Source: Streptomyces sp. MBT65
GTDB taxonomy: Bacteria; Actinomycetota; Actinomycetes; Streptomycetales; Streptomycetaceae
DNA length: 42,925 nt
Assembly (NCBI RefSeq): GCF_016612545.1
Contig: NZ_JAENRY010000035.1
Coordinates: forward strand, 1 to 42,925
Direction: 5' to 3'
Shown in pieces: positions 9,232-17,757 of this stretch. The position numbers were made by a program, and so were the translations under genes. The notes beneath the pieces are model-generated. The model did not search any database. It was not told where the DNA came from and saw only the letters and a list, made by a program, of their open reading frames with translations. Numbering within the stretch: position 1 is the stretch's first letter; every line of letters starts with the position of its first letter.

Positions 9232-10698
9232 TCAGCGACCGGCGTTCTCCAGTACCGGGTCGGACCCGGCCGGCTCGGCACGCTCCGCCGACTCGGAGGA
9301 CTCCGCCACGAGCTGCGCCGCCCGCCGCCGCGTCGGGATCAGCAGCGTCGCGACCCCCGCGAGGGCGACCACCGCCGCGCCGGTGACCAGCGCGGGCTTC
9401 AGGCCGTCGACGAAGGTCTGTGCGGTCTGGTAGCCGCCCTGGGCCGAGAAGATCGACGCCATGACGGCGATGCCGAGCGCGCCGCCCACCTCGCGGAGCG
9501 CGTTGTTGGCGCCGGAGGCGATGCCCTGCTCCTGGGGGCGGACGCTGGACATGACCAGGTTGGAGGCCGGTGCGAAGAACAGGGCCATGCCGATGCCGCT
9601 GAGGATCAGGCCGGGCAGCTGGGCGCCGTAGGAGACGTCTGTGGTGACCACGTAGGACATGTAGCCGAGACCGGCCGCCTGGAGGAAGAGGCCGGCGGCG
9701 ACGACCGGGCGGCCGCCGATGCGGTCGGAGAGGATGCCGGCGATGGGGGCGACGAGCATCGGCATACCGGTCCAGGGGAGCATCCGCAGGCCCGCCTCGG
9801 TGGGCGAGTAGCCGAGGACGCCCTGCATGTACTGGCTGAGCAGGAAGATCGAACCGAACATCCCGAGGAACATCAGCAGGCTCGCCGCGTTGATCCCGGA
9901 GAAGGCGCGGGAGCGGAACAGCCGCATCGGGAGCATCGGGTTCTTGGCGTTGACGCTGTAGACGATGAACCCGGCGAACAGCGCGCTTCCCGCGAACAGC
10001 CCGGTGAGGACGAGCGAGCTGGTCCAGCCGTCGGCGGGCCCGCGGACCAGGCCGTAGACGATGCCGAAGAGGCCGCCGCTGGCGAGCAGGGTGCCGGAGA
10101 AGTCGAGCGGGGCGCCGGTGCCGTAGGACTCGGAGAGGCGCAGACGGGCGAGCGGCAGCAGGGCCAGGCCGAGCGGGACGTTCAGCCAGAAGATCCAGTG
10201 CCAGGAGATGTGCTCGGTGAGGCTGCCGCCGATCAGCGGTCCGGAGGCGACGGCGAGTCCGTTGACCGCGCCCCATATGCCGTACGCCATCCCGCGCTTG
10301 GCGGCGGGTACGGCCGCCGTCAGCAGGGTCAGCGTCAGCGGCATCATGATCGCCGCGCCGACGCCCTGGACCGCGCGGGCCGCGATGAGGGACTCGATGC
10401 CGGGCGCCATGGCCGCGGCGGCGGAGGCACCGGTGAAGATGGTGATGCCGACGAGGAAGAGCCGACGGCGGCCGAACCGGTCGCCGAGCGCCGCGCCGAA
10501 CATCAGCAGGACGGCGAAGGTGAGCGTGTAGGCGCTCACGGTCCATTCCAGGTCGCCCAGCGCGCCCCCGAGGTCCTTGCGGATGGACGGCAGGGCGGTG
10601 GTGACGACCAGGTTGTCCAGGGCCGCCATGAATCCTGCGACGCTGGTGATGACGAGGGCCCAGACCATGCCCCCACGGCGTTCGGTTGGCTGTGACAT
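9232..10698 (-). CDS. MFS drug-type exporter, DHA2 (14-TM) family
   Basis: A 488-residue proton-driven efflux pump of the EmrB/QacA group. Diagnostic pieces are the TM1 motif ALDNLVVTTALPSI, motif A between TM2 and TM3 (GDRFGRRRLFL), motif C-like GVGAAIMMPLTLTLL, and the GIWGAVNGLAVASGPLIGG segment. About 14 hydrophobic segments can be traced. Substrates cannot be predicted from sequence. It lies 94 bp downstream of a TetR gene on the same strand, with a matching operator-like repeat in the gap, so it is probably repressed by that regulator and induced by its ligand. Confidence 0.92.
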   Translation of the reverse strand: MSQPTERRGGMVWALVITSVAGFMAALDNLVVTTALPSIRKDLGGALGDLEWTVSAYTLTFAVLLMFGAALGDRFGRRRLFLVGITIFTGASAAAAMAPGIESLIAARAVQGVGAAIMMPLTLTLLTAAVPAAKRGMAYGIWGAVNGLAVASGPLIGGSLTEHISWHWIFWLNVPLGLALLPLARLRLSESYGTGAPLDFSGTLLASGGLFGIVYGLVRGPADGWTSSLVLTGLFAGSALFAGFIVYSVNAKNPMLPMRLFRSRAFSGINAASLLMFLGMFGSIFLLSQYMQGVLGYSPTEAGLRMLPWTGMPMLVAPIAGILSDRIGGRPVVAAGLFLQAAGLGYMSYVVTTDVSYGAQLPGLILSGIGMALFFAPASNLVMSSVRPQEQGIASGANNALREVGGALGIAVMASIFSAQGGYQTAQTFVDGLKPALVTGAAVVALAGVATLLIPTRRRAAQLVAESSESAERAEPAGSDPVLENAGR

Positions 10699-10727
10699 CG
10701 CTCCCCCAGAGGGTGCTCGTACCGATG

Positions 10728-10747
10728 ATTAGTTATTGATGACTAAC
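10728..10747. promoter_or_regulatory. Putative TetR operator before the exporter
   Basis: TTAGT-N8-ACTAA, an inverted repeat with 8-nt spacer, lies 30 bp upstream of the exporter start. It matches the repeat before the tetR gene in both arm sequence and spacing. A promoter internal to the tetR-MFS pair is therefore likely. Confidence 0.7.
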
Positions 10748-10792
10748 TTCGCCGCTCATGAAAAAGGCGCAGAATCCGCCTCTTCGCCGCCG

Positions 10793-11365
10793 CTACGACT
10801 TCTCCAGCCGGCCGGTGACACGGGCCTCCGGATACAACCCCTCCCAGACCCGGTGCTCCGGCGGAAAACCCATGGCCGCAAGGGTGTTGATCAGCATTCC
10901 GTACGCCAGGAAGGTCGTGGTCTGGTCCACATCCGCCCCCAGGGGCAGATGCACGACGTCCCAGAGCTTCATCCAGCCCTTCCGCACGGCCTCACCGAAC
11001 TCGTGATCACCCTCCGCCTCGGCGGCGGCCACCGTGATGTACGTCTGCATCTGCATCTGGAGCTTCTCGGGATGCTCCGTGATGAGCTGCACATAGCCGT
11101 TGGCCATGGCATGCAGGGCCTCTTCGCCCTCCAGCCCCTTGGACGACTCCTCCATGACCCGGCACACGTCCTCGACACACCGGAGCGCGGCCGCCGCGAA
11201 CATCGCCTTCTTGCCCGGGAAGAGCCGGAAGAGATACGGCTGCGAGACACCGACCCGCTTGGCGATCGCCTCGGTGGAGGTGCCGTAGTACCCCCGCTGC
11301 GCGAACTCGGCGATCGCCGCGCGGACGACGCTCTCGCGCCTCTCCTCTGCGCTCATCCTGACCAT
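10793..11365 (-). CDS. TetR family transcriptional regulator
   Basis: A 190-residue TetR repressor. The N-terminal helix-turn-helix spans about residues 12-55 (VVRAAIAEFAQRGYYGTSTEAIAKRVGVSQPYLFRLFPGKKAMF, read as two overlapping parts AIAEFAQRGYYGTSTEAIA and VGVSQPYLFRLFPGKK). The C-terminal part is a helical ligand and dimer domain. It precedes the exporter gene on the same strand, and operator-like repeats lie upstream of both genes, which points to autoregulation. No ribosome binding site is obvious before ATG 11365, which sits 7 bp from the operator. A leaderless message or the Met at residue 4 are alternatives. Confidence 0.9.
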   Translation of the reverse strand: MVRMSAEERRESVVRAAIAEFAQRGYYGTSTEAIAKRVGVSQPYLFRLFPGKKAMFAAAALRCVEDVCRVMEESSKGLEGEEALHAMANGYVQLITEHPEKLQMQMQTYITVAAAEAEGDHEFGEAVRKGWMKLWDVVHLPLGADVDQTTTFLAYGMLINTLAAMGFPPEHRVWEGLYPEARVTGRLEKS

Positions 11366-11371
11366 GCGAGA

Positions 11372-11395
11372 AAGTTAGTACTCAATCACTAACTT
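11372..11395. promoter_or_regulatory. Putative TetR autoregulatory operator
   Basis: A perfect 8-bp inverted repeat, AAGTTAGT-N8-ACTAACTT, ends 7 bp from the tetR start codon. Repressor bound here would block its own promoter. Confidence 0.75.
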
Positions 11396-11518
11396 AGTCA
11401 AGGGGTGTGGGGCACGGCACACGAGCGGGACACCCCCGGGCCGCCGATGTCACTGCCAGTCACCGGAGGGTCCGACACGTAAGGGGCGTCCGCAATGGCC
11501 GACGCCCCTTACCCCGGC

Positions 11519-11947
11519 TCACGCCAGTCGTACGACCGCTCGTGACATCCCGAGCACCTTCTGGCCGGCGCTCGTCGCCACCAGGTCCACGCGGACCGTG
11601 TTGTCGTCGAGCTTGACCGCGACCTTGGCGCTGACCTCCACGGTCGCGCCCTGGTCGTCGTTCGGGACGACGACCGGCTTGGTGAAGCGGACGCCGTACT
11701 CGACGACCGCGCCCGGGTCGCCGGCCCAGTCGGTGACCACCCGGATCGCCTCGGCCATGGTGAACATGCCGTGCGCGATGACGTCCGGGAGTCCGACCTC
11801 CTTGGCGAACTTCTCGTTCCAGTGGATCGGGTTGAAGTCCCCGGAGGCGCCCGCGTACTGGACGAGGGCGGCGCGGCTCACGGGGAAGGTCTGGGTGGGC
11901 AGCTCGGTGCCGACCTCGACGTCGTCGTACGCGATCTTCGCCGTCAT
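11519..11947 (-). CDS. MaoC-like (R)-3-hydroxyacyl dehydratase, HadB type
   Basis: A 142-residue single hot-dog-fold protein. The hydratase motif is seen as GDFNPIHWNEKFAKEVGLPDVIAHGMF, quoted in parts: GDFNPIHWNEKFA with Asp and His, then VIAHGMFTMAEA. In actinobacteria such proteins pair with a HadA/HadC partner and dehydrate 3-hydroxyacyl-ACP or CoA in fatty-acid elongation. The partner gene lies 1 bp upstream on the same strand, and together they follow rpmG, an arrangement also seen in mycobacteria. Confidence 0.88.
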   Translation of the reverse strand: MTAKIAYDDVEVGTELPTQTFPVSRAALVQYAGASGDFNPIHWNEKFAKEVGLPDVIAHGMFTMAEAIRVVTDWAGDPGAVVEYGVRFTKPVVVPNDDQGATVEVSAKVAVKLDDNTVRVDLVATSAGQKVLGMSRAVVRLA

Positions 11948-11948
11948 G

Positions 11949-12401
11949 TCAGCTCTCCTCCGCCGCGCGGGCCACGAGCTTGGTCCAGGCGGTCACGACG
12001 TGCTCGCCCGCCTCGTCGTGGACCTCGCCGCGGATGTCCAGGATGTCGTTGCCCGCCATCGACTTGATCGCCTCGATCGTGGAGGTGACCGTGAGACGGT
12101 CGCCCGCGCGCACGGGGCGGACGTAGACGAACTTCTGGTCGCCGTGCACGACCCGGCTGTAGTCGAGGCCGAGCTGCGGGTCCTGGACGACCTGTCCCGC
12201 GGCCTTGAACGTGATGGAGAAGACGAAGGTCGGCGGGGCGATCACATCGGGGTGGCCGAACGCCTTGGCGGCCTCCGGGTCCGTGTACGCCGGGTTGGTG
12301 TCCCCCACCGCCTCCGCGAACTCACGGATCTTCTCCCGGCCCACCTCGTAGGGGTCGGTGGGCGGGTAGGTCCGCCCCACGAAGGACTGGTCGAGCGCCA
12401 T
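11949..12401 (-). CDS. MaoC N-terminal-type dehydratase subunit, HadA/HadC type
   Basis: A 150-residue hot-dog-fold protein starting MALDQSFVGRTYPPTDPYEV at ATG 12401. The open frame extends upstream over rpmG, but that part is not protein-like. The motif region GDTNPAYTDPEAAKAFGH is followed by DVIAPPTFVFSI, where the catalytic His of the hydratase motif is replaced by Pro. This is typical of the non-catalytic, substrate-binding HadA/HadC partner. It is separated from the HadB-like gene by a single base, so the two are translationally coupled. The likely role is a heterodimeric dehydratase acting on acyl chains. Confidence 0.85.
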   Translation of the reverse strand: MALDQSFVGRTYPPTDPYEVGREKIREFAEAVGDTNPAYTDPEAAKAFGHPDVIAPPTFVFSITFKAAGQVVQDPQLGLDYSRVVHGDQKFVYVRPVRAGDRLTVTSTIEAIKSMAGNDILDIRGEVHDEAGEHVVTAWTKLVARAAEES

Positions 12402-12519
12402 GGCCCGGTACCTCCTGATGCTCCTGCTGCCGTATGGCCTGGTGTGCGGCCTGCTGTGTGGAGAACGACGCGAGGCCGCCCCCAGACTTCGGGGACGGCC
12501 TCGCGTACGAGCCTGATAC

Positions 12520-12684
12520 TTATCGCGTTTCGCGGTGCGCGGTGTGCGCATTGCAACGCGGGCAGTGCTTCTTCATCTCCAGTCGGTCCGGGTTGTTACG
12601 CCGGTTCTTCTTGGTGATGTAGTTCCGCTCCTTGCACTCCACGCAGGCCAGCGTGATCTTCGGGCGGACGTCGGTGGCAGCCAC
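12520..12684 (-). CDS. rpmG: 50S ribosomal protein L33
   Basis: A 54-residue L33 starting at GTG 12684 with [19 protein letters not shown]. It retains both zinc-binding pairs (CVEC and CPRC), so it is the zinc-containing type. The middle motif [20 protein letters not shown] is the family signature. It lies upstream of the two MaoC genes and just downstream of tRNA-Met and tRNA-Thr on the same strand. Confidence 0.96.
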   Translation of the reverse strand: MAATDVRPKITLACVECKERNYITKKNRRNNPDRLEMKKHCPRCNAHTAHRETR

Positions 12685-12772
12685 AGGAGTGCTCCTTGAC
12701 GAACGGATGGGACTATGAACGCATAACAGAGTAGCCGATCGAAGGACCGACCCCGCAATCGGCTACTGTCAG

Positions 12773-12845
12773 TAGCGGTGACCGGACTTGAACCGGTGAC
12801 ACAGCGATTATGAGCCGCTTGCTCTACCGACTGAGCTACACCGCT
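12773..12845 (-). tRNA. tRNA-Met (CAT), elongator
   Basis: A 73-nt cloverleaf. Acceptor arms are AGCGGTG/CACCGCT, the anticodon loop is CTCATAA with anticodon CAT, and the T arm is CCGGTTCAAGTCCGG. A paired first base of the acceptor stem indicates the elongator rather than the initiator tRNA. An Ile tRNA with modified CAT cannot be excluded by anticodon alone. Confidence 0.9.
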
Positions 12846-12891
12846 GTGATGCGATCAGTTCCCATCTTGCGACGGGAACCTTTCACACCAG

Positions 12892-12964
12892 AGCCCCAAT
12901 ACGGAATCGAACCGTAGACCTTCTCCTTACCATGGAGACGCTCTACCGACTGAGCTATTGGGGC
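12892..12964 (-). tRNA. tRNA-Thr (GGT)
   Basis: A 73-nt cloverleaf with acceptor arms GCCCCAA/TTGGGGC and anticodon loop ATGGTAA (anticodon GGT) closed by TCTCC/GGAGA. It lies 46 bp upstream of tRNA-Met on the same strand, probably in one transcript with tRNA-Met and rpmG. Confidence 0.93.
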
Positions 12965-13225
12965 GAGCGATGAAGACATTACACGCTCCGTCGCCGTTCA
13001 CCCAAATCCGTTTCGCGGCACCGTTCCAGCCGCTTCCACGGCCCTCCCAGAGGCCTCGGGACCCTCTCCCGTACGGGGGACCACACCGGTACGACTATTG
13101 CGCTCCTCCCGGCCACGAGCGGATCACCGCCCTAGGCTCGACTCACTCTGCGTGATCTTGCGCCCCTCTGCGCAGCCACCGGTCCTGAGCCCCGAGCCCG
13201 CGAAGCCCTGAGCCCCTGGAGCGCG

Positions 13226-14503
13226 ATGCCCGACAGTCAGCCCCAGCCGTCCCACTCCTCGTCCGGCCCGTCGGGTTCCTCAGGCTCGTCGGGACCGGCC
13301 GACCCGGCCGCGCTCCTGCTGTGCGGCGCCCGGCTGACCGACGGCCGGACCGTGGACGTACGGCTGGGCGGCGGGCGCATCGAGGCGGTCGGCACGGCCG
13401 GCAGCCTGGCGACGGACGCCACGCGCGCGTGCGGGTCACGCGTGGACCTCAGCGGCTATCTCCTCCTCCCGGCCCCAGCCGAGCCGCACACGCACAGTGA
13501 CACCGCCCTGTCGGCCGAGAACGGCGGACCGGTCTCCTACGACCCCGAGGACGTCCAGCGCCGCGCGACGGAGGCCGCGCTGCTGCAACTCGGGCACGGG
13601 GCCACGGCGCAGCGGGCGCACGTGCGCGTGGGGGACGTCCAGGGGCTGGGCGCGCTGGCCGCCGTACTGCGGGCACGGCGGGCGCTGCGCGGGCTGGCGG
13701 AGTTGAGCGCGGTGGCGATGCCCCGGCTGCTGACCGGGGTGGCGGGGGCGGACGGGCTCGCGATGCTGCGGGACGCGTTGAAAATGGGTGCCTCCGTAGT
13801 GGGCGGTTGTCCAGATCTGGACCCCGATCCGACGGGGTACGTGGAGGCCGTCCTGGAGGTCGCGTCCGAGCACGGCTGCCCGGTCGACCTGCACACGGAC
13901 GCCGCCGACCCGACCCGCCTGGCCCGGCTGGCGGCCGTCGCGGGCGGGATGCGCCCCGGGGTGACGCTCGGCCCGTGCGGCGGTCTGGGACGGCTGCCTG
14001 CGGACACGGTCACGCGGATCGCGGACCAACTGGCCGCGGCCGGCGTGACGGTGGTCTGCCTGCCGCAGGGCGGCTGCGGCGGCGTCGACCGCCGGGGCAC
14101 GGCTCCCGTACGACTGCTGCGCACGGCCGGCGTCCAAGTGGCCGCGGGCAGCGGCGCCCTGCGCGACGTGTCCAACCCGGTGGGCCGCGGGGACCCGTTG
14201 GAGGCGGCCTACCTGCTGGCCTCGCGGCACGGGATGCGGCCCGAGGACGCCTACGACACGGTGAGTTCGTCGGCACGCGCGGCGCTCGGTCTGCCCGAGG
14301 TACGGGTCGAGGCGGGATTTCCGGCCGAACTGCTCGCCGTGCGCGGCGACCGGCTCGCGGGCGCGCTCTCGCTGGCGTACAGCCGGATCGTGGTGCACCG
14401 GGGGCGCGTGGTGGCACGGACGAGCGCGGTGCGGGAGTACTGCAACACGGCGGCAGGCTCGGAGTTGGGGCTGCCCCGGCAGGGACGGGGCGAACTGTCG
14501 TGA
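13226..14503 (+). CDS. Amidohydrolase-fold protein, cytosine-deaminase-like, probably inactive
   Basis: A 425-residue protein of the amidohydrolase superfamily, nearest in layout to cytosine deaminase. A Ser/Gly/Pro linker fills residues 1-28. The beta-sandwich part (LLLCGARLTDGRTVDVRLGG) leads to the metal motif AEPHTHSDTAL, which keeps H-x-H. VDLHTDAADPTRLARL keeps one His. The site expected to hold the next metal His reads VTLGPCGGLG, and the region expected to hold the metal-binding Asp reads AAGSGALRDVSNPVG, with Gly in place of Asp. The missing residues suggest no classical deaminase activity. The role could be binding or regulation. It is followed by the NAD(P)-binding gene on the same strand. 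Confidence 0.75.
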   Translation: MPDSQPQPSHSSSGPSGSSGSSGPADPAALLLCGARLTDGRTVDVRLGGGRIEAVGTAGSLATDATRACGSRVDLSGYLLLPAPAEPHTHSDTALSAENGGPVSYDPEDVQRRATEAALLQLGHGATAQRAHVRVGDVQGLGALAAVLRARRALRGLAELSAVAMPRLLTGVAGADGLAMLRDALKMGASVVGGCPDLDPDPTGYVEAVLEVASEHGCPVDLHTDAADPTRLARLAAVAGGMRPGVTLGPCGGLGRLPADTVTRIADQLAAAGVTVVCLPQGGCGGVDRRGTAPVRLLRTAGVQVAAGSGALRDVSNPVGRGDPLEAAYLLASRHGMRPEDAYDTVSSSARAALGLPEVRVEAGFPAELLAVRGDRLAGALSLAYSRIVVHRGRVVARTSAVREYCNTAAGSELGLPRQGRGELS

Positions 14504-14646
14504 GCCGCCTGAACTGCGCCGGGGCGCACGCCTGAGGCGCCATGGCTCGGGTCCGCGCGCCCGGCGCGTCCATCGCCGGTGTGCGCTGCTGGGACGCGGC
14601 CGAAGTCATGCGGCGCCTGCGGTCGTCCGGGCGTACGGTCGAAGGC

Positions 14647-15303
14647 ATGCGCATTGTCATCGCTGGAGGTCATGGTCAGATCGCGCTGCGGCTGGAGCGC
14701 CTGCTCGCCGCACGCGGTGAAGAGGTCGCGGGCATCATCCGCAACGCCGAACAGAGCGACGATCTACGGGCGGCCAGCGCCGAACCGCTCGTGCTCGACC
14801 TGGAGTCGGCCTCGGTCGAGGAGGTCGCGGCGGTGCTGCGGGGCGCGGACGCGGCGGTCTTCGCGGCGGGCGCGGGCCCCGGCAGCGGCACGGCCCGCAA
14901 GGACACGGTGGACCGGGGTTCGGCGGTGCTGTTCGCCGACGCGGCGGTTCTGGCGGGCGTACGACGTCATGTCGTCGTGTCCTCGATGGGCGCGGATCCG
15001 ACGCACTCCGGTGACGGCGTCTTCGACGTGTATCTGCGGGCCAAGGGCGAGGCCGACGCGTATGTGCGCGGCCTGGACGCGCTGGACTGGACGATTCTGC
15101 GCCCCGGTTCGCTGACGAACGGCGCCGGCACCGGGCTGGTCCGGTTGGAGGCCCACACCGGTCTCGGTTCGATCCCGCGGGACGATGTGGCCGCCGTACT
15201 CCTGGAGTTGGTGGAGACCCCGGCGACGGCCGGTCTGACGCTGGAGCTGATCGGAGGGTCCGCGCCGGTGTCGGTGGCGGTGAAGTCGGTGGCGGGGAAC
15301 TGA
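14647..15303 (+). CDS. NAD(P)-binding epimerase/reductase-like protein (atypical SDR)
   Basis: A 218-residue Rossmann-fold protein. ATG 14647 gives MRIVIAGGHGQIALRLERLL, with the dinucleotide-binding motif GGHGQIA at residues 7-13. VVVSSMGAD and the DWTILRPGSLTNGAGTG segment match the NmrA/HSCARG-like atypical SDR group, which usually lacks the Tyr-x3-Lys pair. The substrate is unknown. It may be an NADPH sensor or a reductase. It lies 143 bp after the amidohydrolase-like gene. Confidence 0.8.
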   Translation: MRIVIAGGHGQIALRLERLLAARGEEVAGIIRNAEQSDDLRAASAEPLVLDLESASVEEVAAVLRGADAAVFAAGAGPGSGTARKDTVDRGSAVLFADAAVLAGVRRHVVVSSMGADPTHSGDGVFDVYLRAKGEADAYVRGLDALDWTILRPGSLTNGAGTGLVRLEAHTGLGSIPRDDVAAVLLELVETPATAGLTLELIGGSAPVSVAVKSVAGN

Positions 15304-15345
15304 GGTTCTCCGCAGGGTGGTGCCCGCCGGGTGGTGGGCCGTCGC

Positions 15346-15558
15346 TCAGAACAGGGGCATCTGGCCGGGGAAGTCCGGTACCACGTACCCGTCCAACGCG
15401 GGCTGTGCCGCCCCGGGTCCCGCCTGTCGGCGGGACCCGGGGCAGGACACGAGGTCGCCGGTCTCCCGCGCTCCTGGCGGGTCGTGCCGCGCGTATCGGC
15501 CGGCCACGACGGCGATTTCACGACGGCACTCGGGGCAGCTTCTGCGGCGTGACGACAT
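15346..15558 (-). CDS. Small Cys-containing conserved protein
   Basis: A 70-residue protein starting MSSRRRSCPECRREI. A CPEC knuckle sits at residues 8-11 and a third Cys at 39 (SCPGS). The end PDFPGQMPLF is short and hydrophobic. It may bind zinc as a half-ribbon, but only three Cys are present. The frame is open further upstream, but the basic N-terminus at ATG 15558 is the most protein-like start. No function is known to me. It lies between convergent neighbours and reads with the alginate-lyase gene. Confidence 0.5.
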   Translation of the reverse strand: MSSRRRSCPECRREIAVVAGRYARHDPPGARETGDLVSCPGSRRQAGPGAAQPALDGYVVPDFPGQMPLF

Positions 15559-15605
15559 GGAGTCAGTCTGCCCCGCCGCAGGCCGAGTCGGCGGTCGGGG
15601 CTCGC

Positions 15606-16418
15606 TCAGCTGTGGGCGACGGTGAGGCCGTAGAAGGCGACCCGGGCGCCCTTGGTGGTGCTGTCGGAGGACGACTGGTTGTACGAACCGGCCTTGAAGT
15701 ACTGCTTGTAGGCGTTGAACGACGACGGGATCGCGTAGTGCGTGGTGCTCCCGTTGACCGTGAGGTTGATGGTGTTTCCGCCCGAGACGCCGATCGTGTA
15801 GCTCCACGTCTTGCCGACCGCCACGTTGCCGACGGTGTGCAGGGTCTGGCCTCCTGAGGGCGAGTTCTCGGTGCCGAGGACGATGTCGCCGCTGGAGCGG
15901 TAGTACAGCTCCAGGAGCGGCTTGGTGGAGGTGCCGCCGCTACCGAGGTGAATCTGGCCGACGCAGACGTTCGACGTGACGGACACGACCCGCAGCGTCG
16001 CCTTCATCGTGTGGGTGCCGCTGAGCGACCAGTCGGCGGCGCTGCCGCTGCGGTTCATCTCGCGCAGTTCGGAGCGGGCGTAGTTCGAGTTGGGGGTGGT
16101 GACGCCCTTCTCGGGCGCCCAGAAGGTCATCGCGCCGTCGCGGGTGTCCGTGTAGAAGTACGCGTCCTGGAACCCGTTGGCCCCTTGGAGCCGCGACGAC
16201 GAGATCGTCGTGGGCGAGCCCGGGGAACCGATCGGCTCCTGGAGCTGCCACACCCCCAGCTCGAAGTTCCCGCCGGGGGCGACGGAGGGGTCCGCGAGGG
16301 GGGAGGCGACGACGTGTGCGGCGCCGGTACTGCCGGACGCGACAGGAGCCGTGAGGGCGAGGCCGCCGGTGACGGCGACGACGGTGGCCAGGGAGGTGAG
16401 CAGCGTTCGCATGCGCAT
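15606..16418 (-). CDS. Secreted polysaccharide lyase family 7 (alginate lyase)
   Basis: A 270-residue secreted enzyme. The start ATG 16418 follows GGAAGG at a suitable distance and gives a Sec signal (MRMRTLLTSLATVVAVTGG). The three PL7 hallmarks are present: NYARSELREMN, the QIH motif in VGQIHLG, and QYFKAGSYNQSSSD. In PL7 enzymes QIH usually goes with activity on guluronate-rich alginate and QVH with mannuronate. It cleaves alginate by beta-elimination outside the cell. There are no accompanying alginate genes, so it stands alone. A longer frame to 16484 adds residues without signal-peptide character. Confidence 0.93.
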   Translation of the reverse strand: MRMRTLLTSLATVVAVTGGLALTAPVASGSTGAAHVVASPLADPSVAPGGNFELGVWQLQEPIGSPGSPTTISSSRLQGANGFQDAYFYTDTRDGAMTFWAPEKGVTTPNSNYARSELREMNRSGSAADWSLSGTHTMKATLRVVSVTSNVCVGQIHLGSGGTSTKPLLELYYRSSGDIVLGTENSPSGGQTLHTVGNVAVGKTWSYTIGVSGGNTINLTVNGSTTHYAIPSSFNAYKQYFKAGSYNQSSSDSTTKGARVAFYGLTVAHS

Positions 16419-16672
16419 GGGGGGTGCCTTCCTGTCTGCTCTATGGACTCGGTTGGCGCACGCCCATGTGTTCACGTTGTTCACATGGATGAACTTCGTG
16501 TTTCAACATGAACGCGGTGTCGCGACAGTAGGACCGTGGCACGGGCACGTCAAGACTGAGGGCGAGGTGGGGGCGCCGCGGCAGAAAGTTCCGCGGATGC
16601 TGCGGCAGGAGGTTCCGGGGACGCTCCGGAAAAGCTCCGGGTCGACTCCGGGACCTTCTCCGGGAACGACAA

Positions 16673-16712
16673 AAGGGTCTGTGATCAGCATTGCTGCTGA
16701 TCACAGACCCTT
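16673..16712. terminator. Bidirectional-looking terminator beside tRNA-Tyr
   Basis: Two perfect 18-bp arms (AAGGGTCTGTGATCAGCA and complement) enclose a TTGC loop. It lies 8 bp beyond the tRNA-Tyr 3' end, on the transcript side, and should end that transcript before the alginate-lyase promoter region. Confidence 0.85.
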
Positions 16713-16720
16713 CGATCATG

Positions 16721-16802
<82 letters not shown>

Positions 16803-17035
16803 GGGGATGCTGCCTCTCGAACCGCTTTTCGGCGGTGCTCCGTGGCAACGACGTAAACGATACCCGATGCCCAGGGGTGCTTCGCCACCCGATAGATCGG
16901 CGCTCGGAGGGGAGGGGGTGGCTACGCTTATGCGGATGCGGCCCGGGGCCTACACCGGGCTCGGCGGCTGCCCCCACGCCGCCGATACGCAGTGACACGC
17001 ATCGATACGCACCCTGATACAAGGAGCCACAGGAC

Positions 17036-17524
17036 ATGGCCGACTCCAGTTTCGACATCGTCTCGAAGGTCGAGCGGCAGGAGGTCGACAACGCCCTCAA
17101 CCAGGCCGCCAAGGAGATCTCGCAGCGCTACGACTTCAAGGGCGTGGGTGCCTCGATCGCATGGTCCGCCGAGAAGATCCTCATGGAGGCGAACTCCGAG
17201 GAGCGGGTCAAGGCGATCCTCGACGTCTTCCAGTCCAAGCTGATCAAGCGCGGCATCTCGCTGAAGGCGCTGGACGCCGGTGAGCCTCAGCTCTCCGGCA
17301 AGGAGTACAAGATCTTCGCGTCGATCGAGGAGGGCATCTCCCAGGACAACGCGAAGAAGGTGGCGAAGATCATTCGCGACGAGGGCCCCAAGGGCGTGAA
17401 GGCCCAGGTGCAGGGCGACGAACTGCGGGTCAGCTCGAAGAGCCGTGACGACCTTCAGGCCGTGCAGGCCCTGCTCAAGGGCAAGGACTTCGACTTCGCG
17501 CTGCAGTTCGTGAACTACCGGTAG
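17036..17524 (+). CDS. YajQ family cyclic di-GMP/nucleotide-binding protein
   Basis: A 162-residue protein of normal YajQ (UPF0234) length, with [20 protein letters not shown] at the start, [33 protein letters not shown] and the C-terminal [13 protein letters not shown]. The family has two ferredoxin-like domains and binds nucleotides. Some members are cyclic di-GMP effectors. An AAGGAG ribosome binding site precedes ATG 17036. It is followed by a perfect terminator at 17541-17572. Confidence 0.95.
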   Translation: MADSSFDIVSKVERQEVDNALNQAAKEISQRYDFKGVGASIAWSAEKILMEANSEERVKAILDVFQSKLIKRGISLKALDAGEPQLSGKEYKIFASIEEGISQDNAKKVAKIIRDEGPKGVKAQVQGDELRVSSKSRDDLQAVQALLKGKDFDFALQFVNYR

Positions 17525-17540
17525 AACCGTGCGAGTTCCA

Positions 17541-17572
17541 GGAAGGGTGGGCACCCGTCGGTGCCCACCCTT
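17541..17572 (+). terminator. Terminator of the YajQ gene
   Basis: Perfect 14-bp arms (GAAGGGTGGGCACC and complement) with a CGTC loop lie 17 bp beyond the stop codon. The next 185 bp to 17757 hold no gene I can support. Confidence 0.9.
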
Positions 17573-17757
17573 CTCGTCTGCCGGCGGATCAGGTCGCGGG
17601 AAAGCAGCGGCGCTTGATCCGTGCCGGTGAGCGGGGTCTGGGTCTTGCCCGGGGTCTGGCTCTGGGTCCGGTGCGTACGGCTGCGAGGCGGCGGAGACGT
17701 TGACACCAGCGGCTGCCGCCGGGCGCGACGCGGCGGCATGATCCGCCGGACAGGGCC

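Noticed and set aside
9178..10695. A 505-codon plus-strand frame rich in Gly, Glu and Asp
   Set aside because: It is the complement of the MFS exporter. The exporter frame has clear family motifs and membrane segments.
17515..17739. A 74-codon minus-strand frame after the YajQ gene
   Set aside because: It overlaps the YajQ terminator and is rich in Arg, Pro, Ser and Thr without any recognisable feature.
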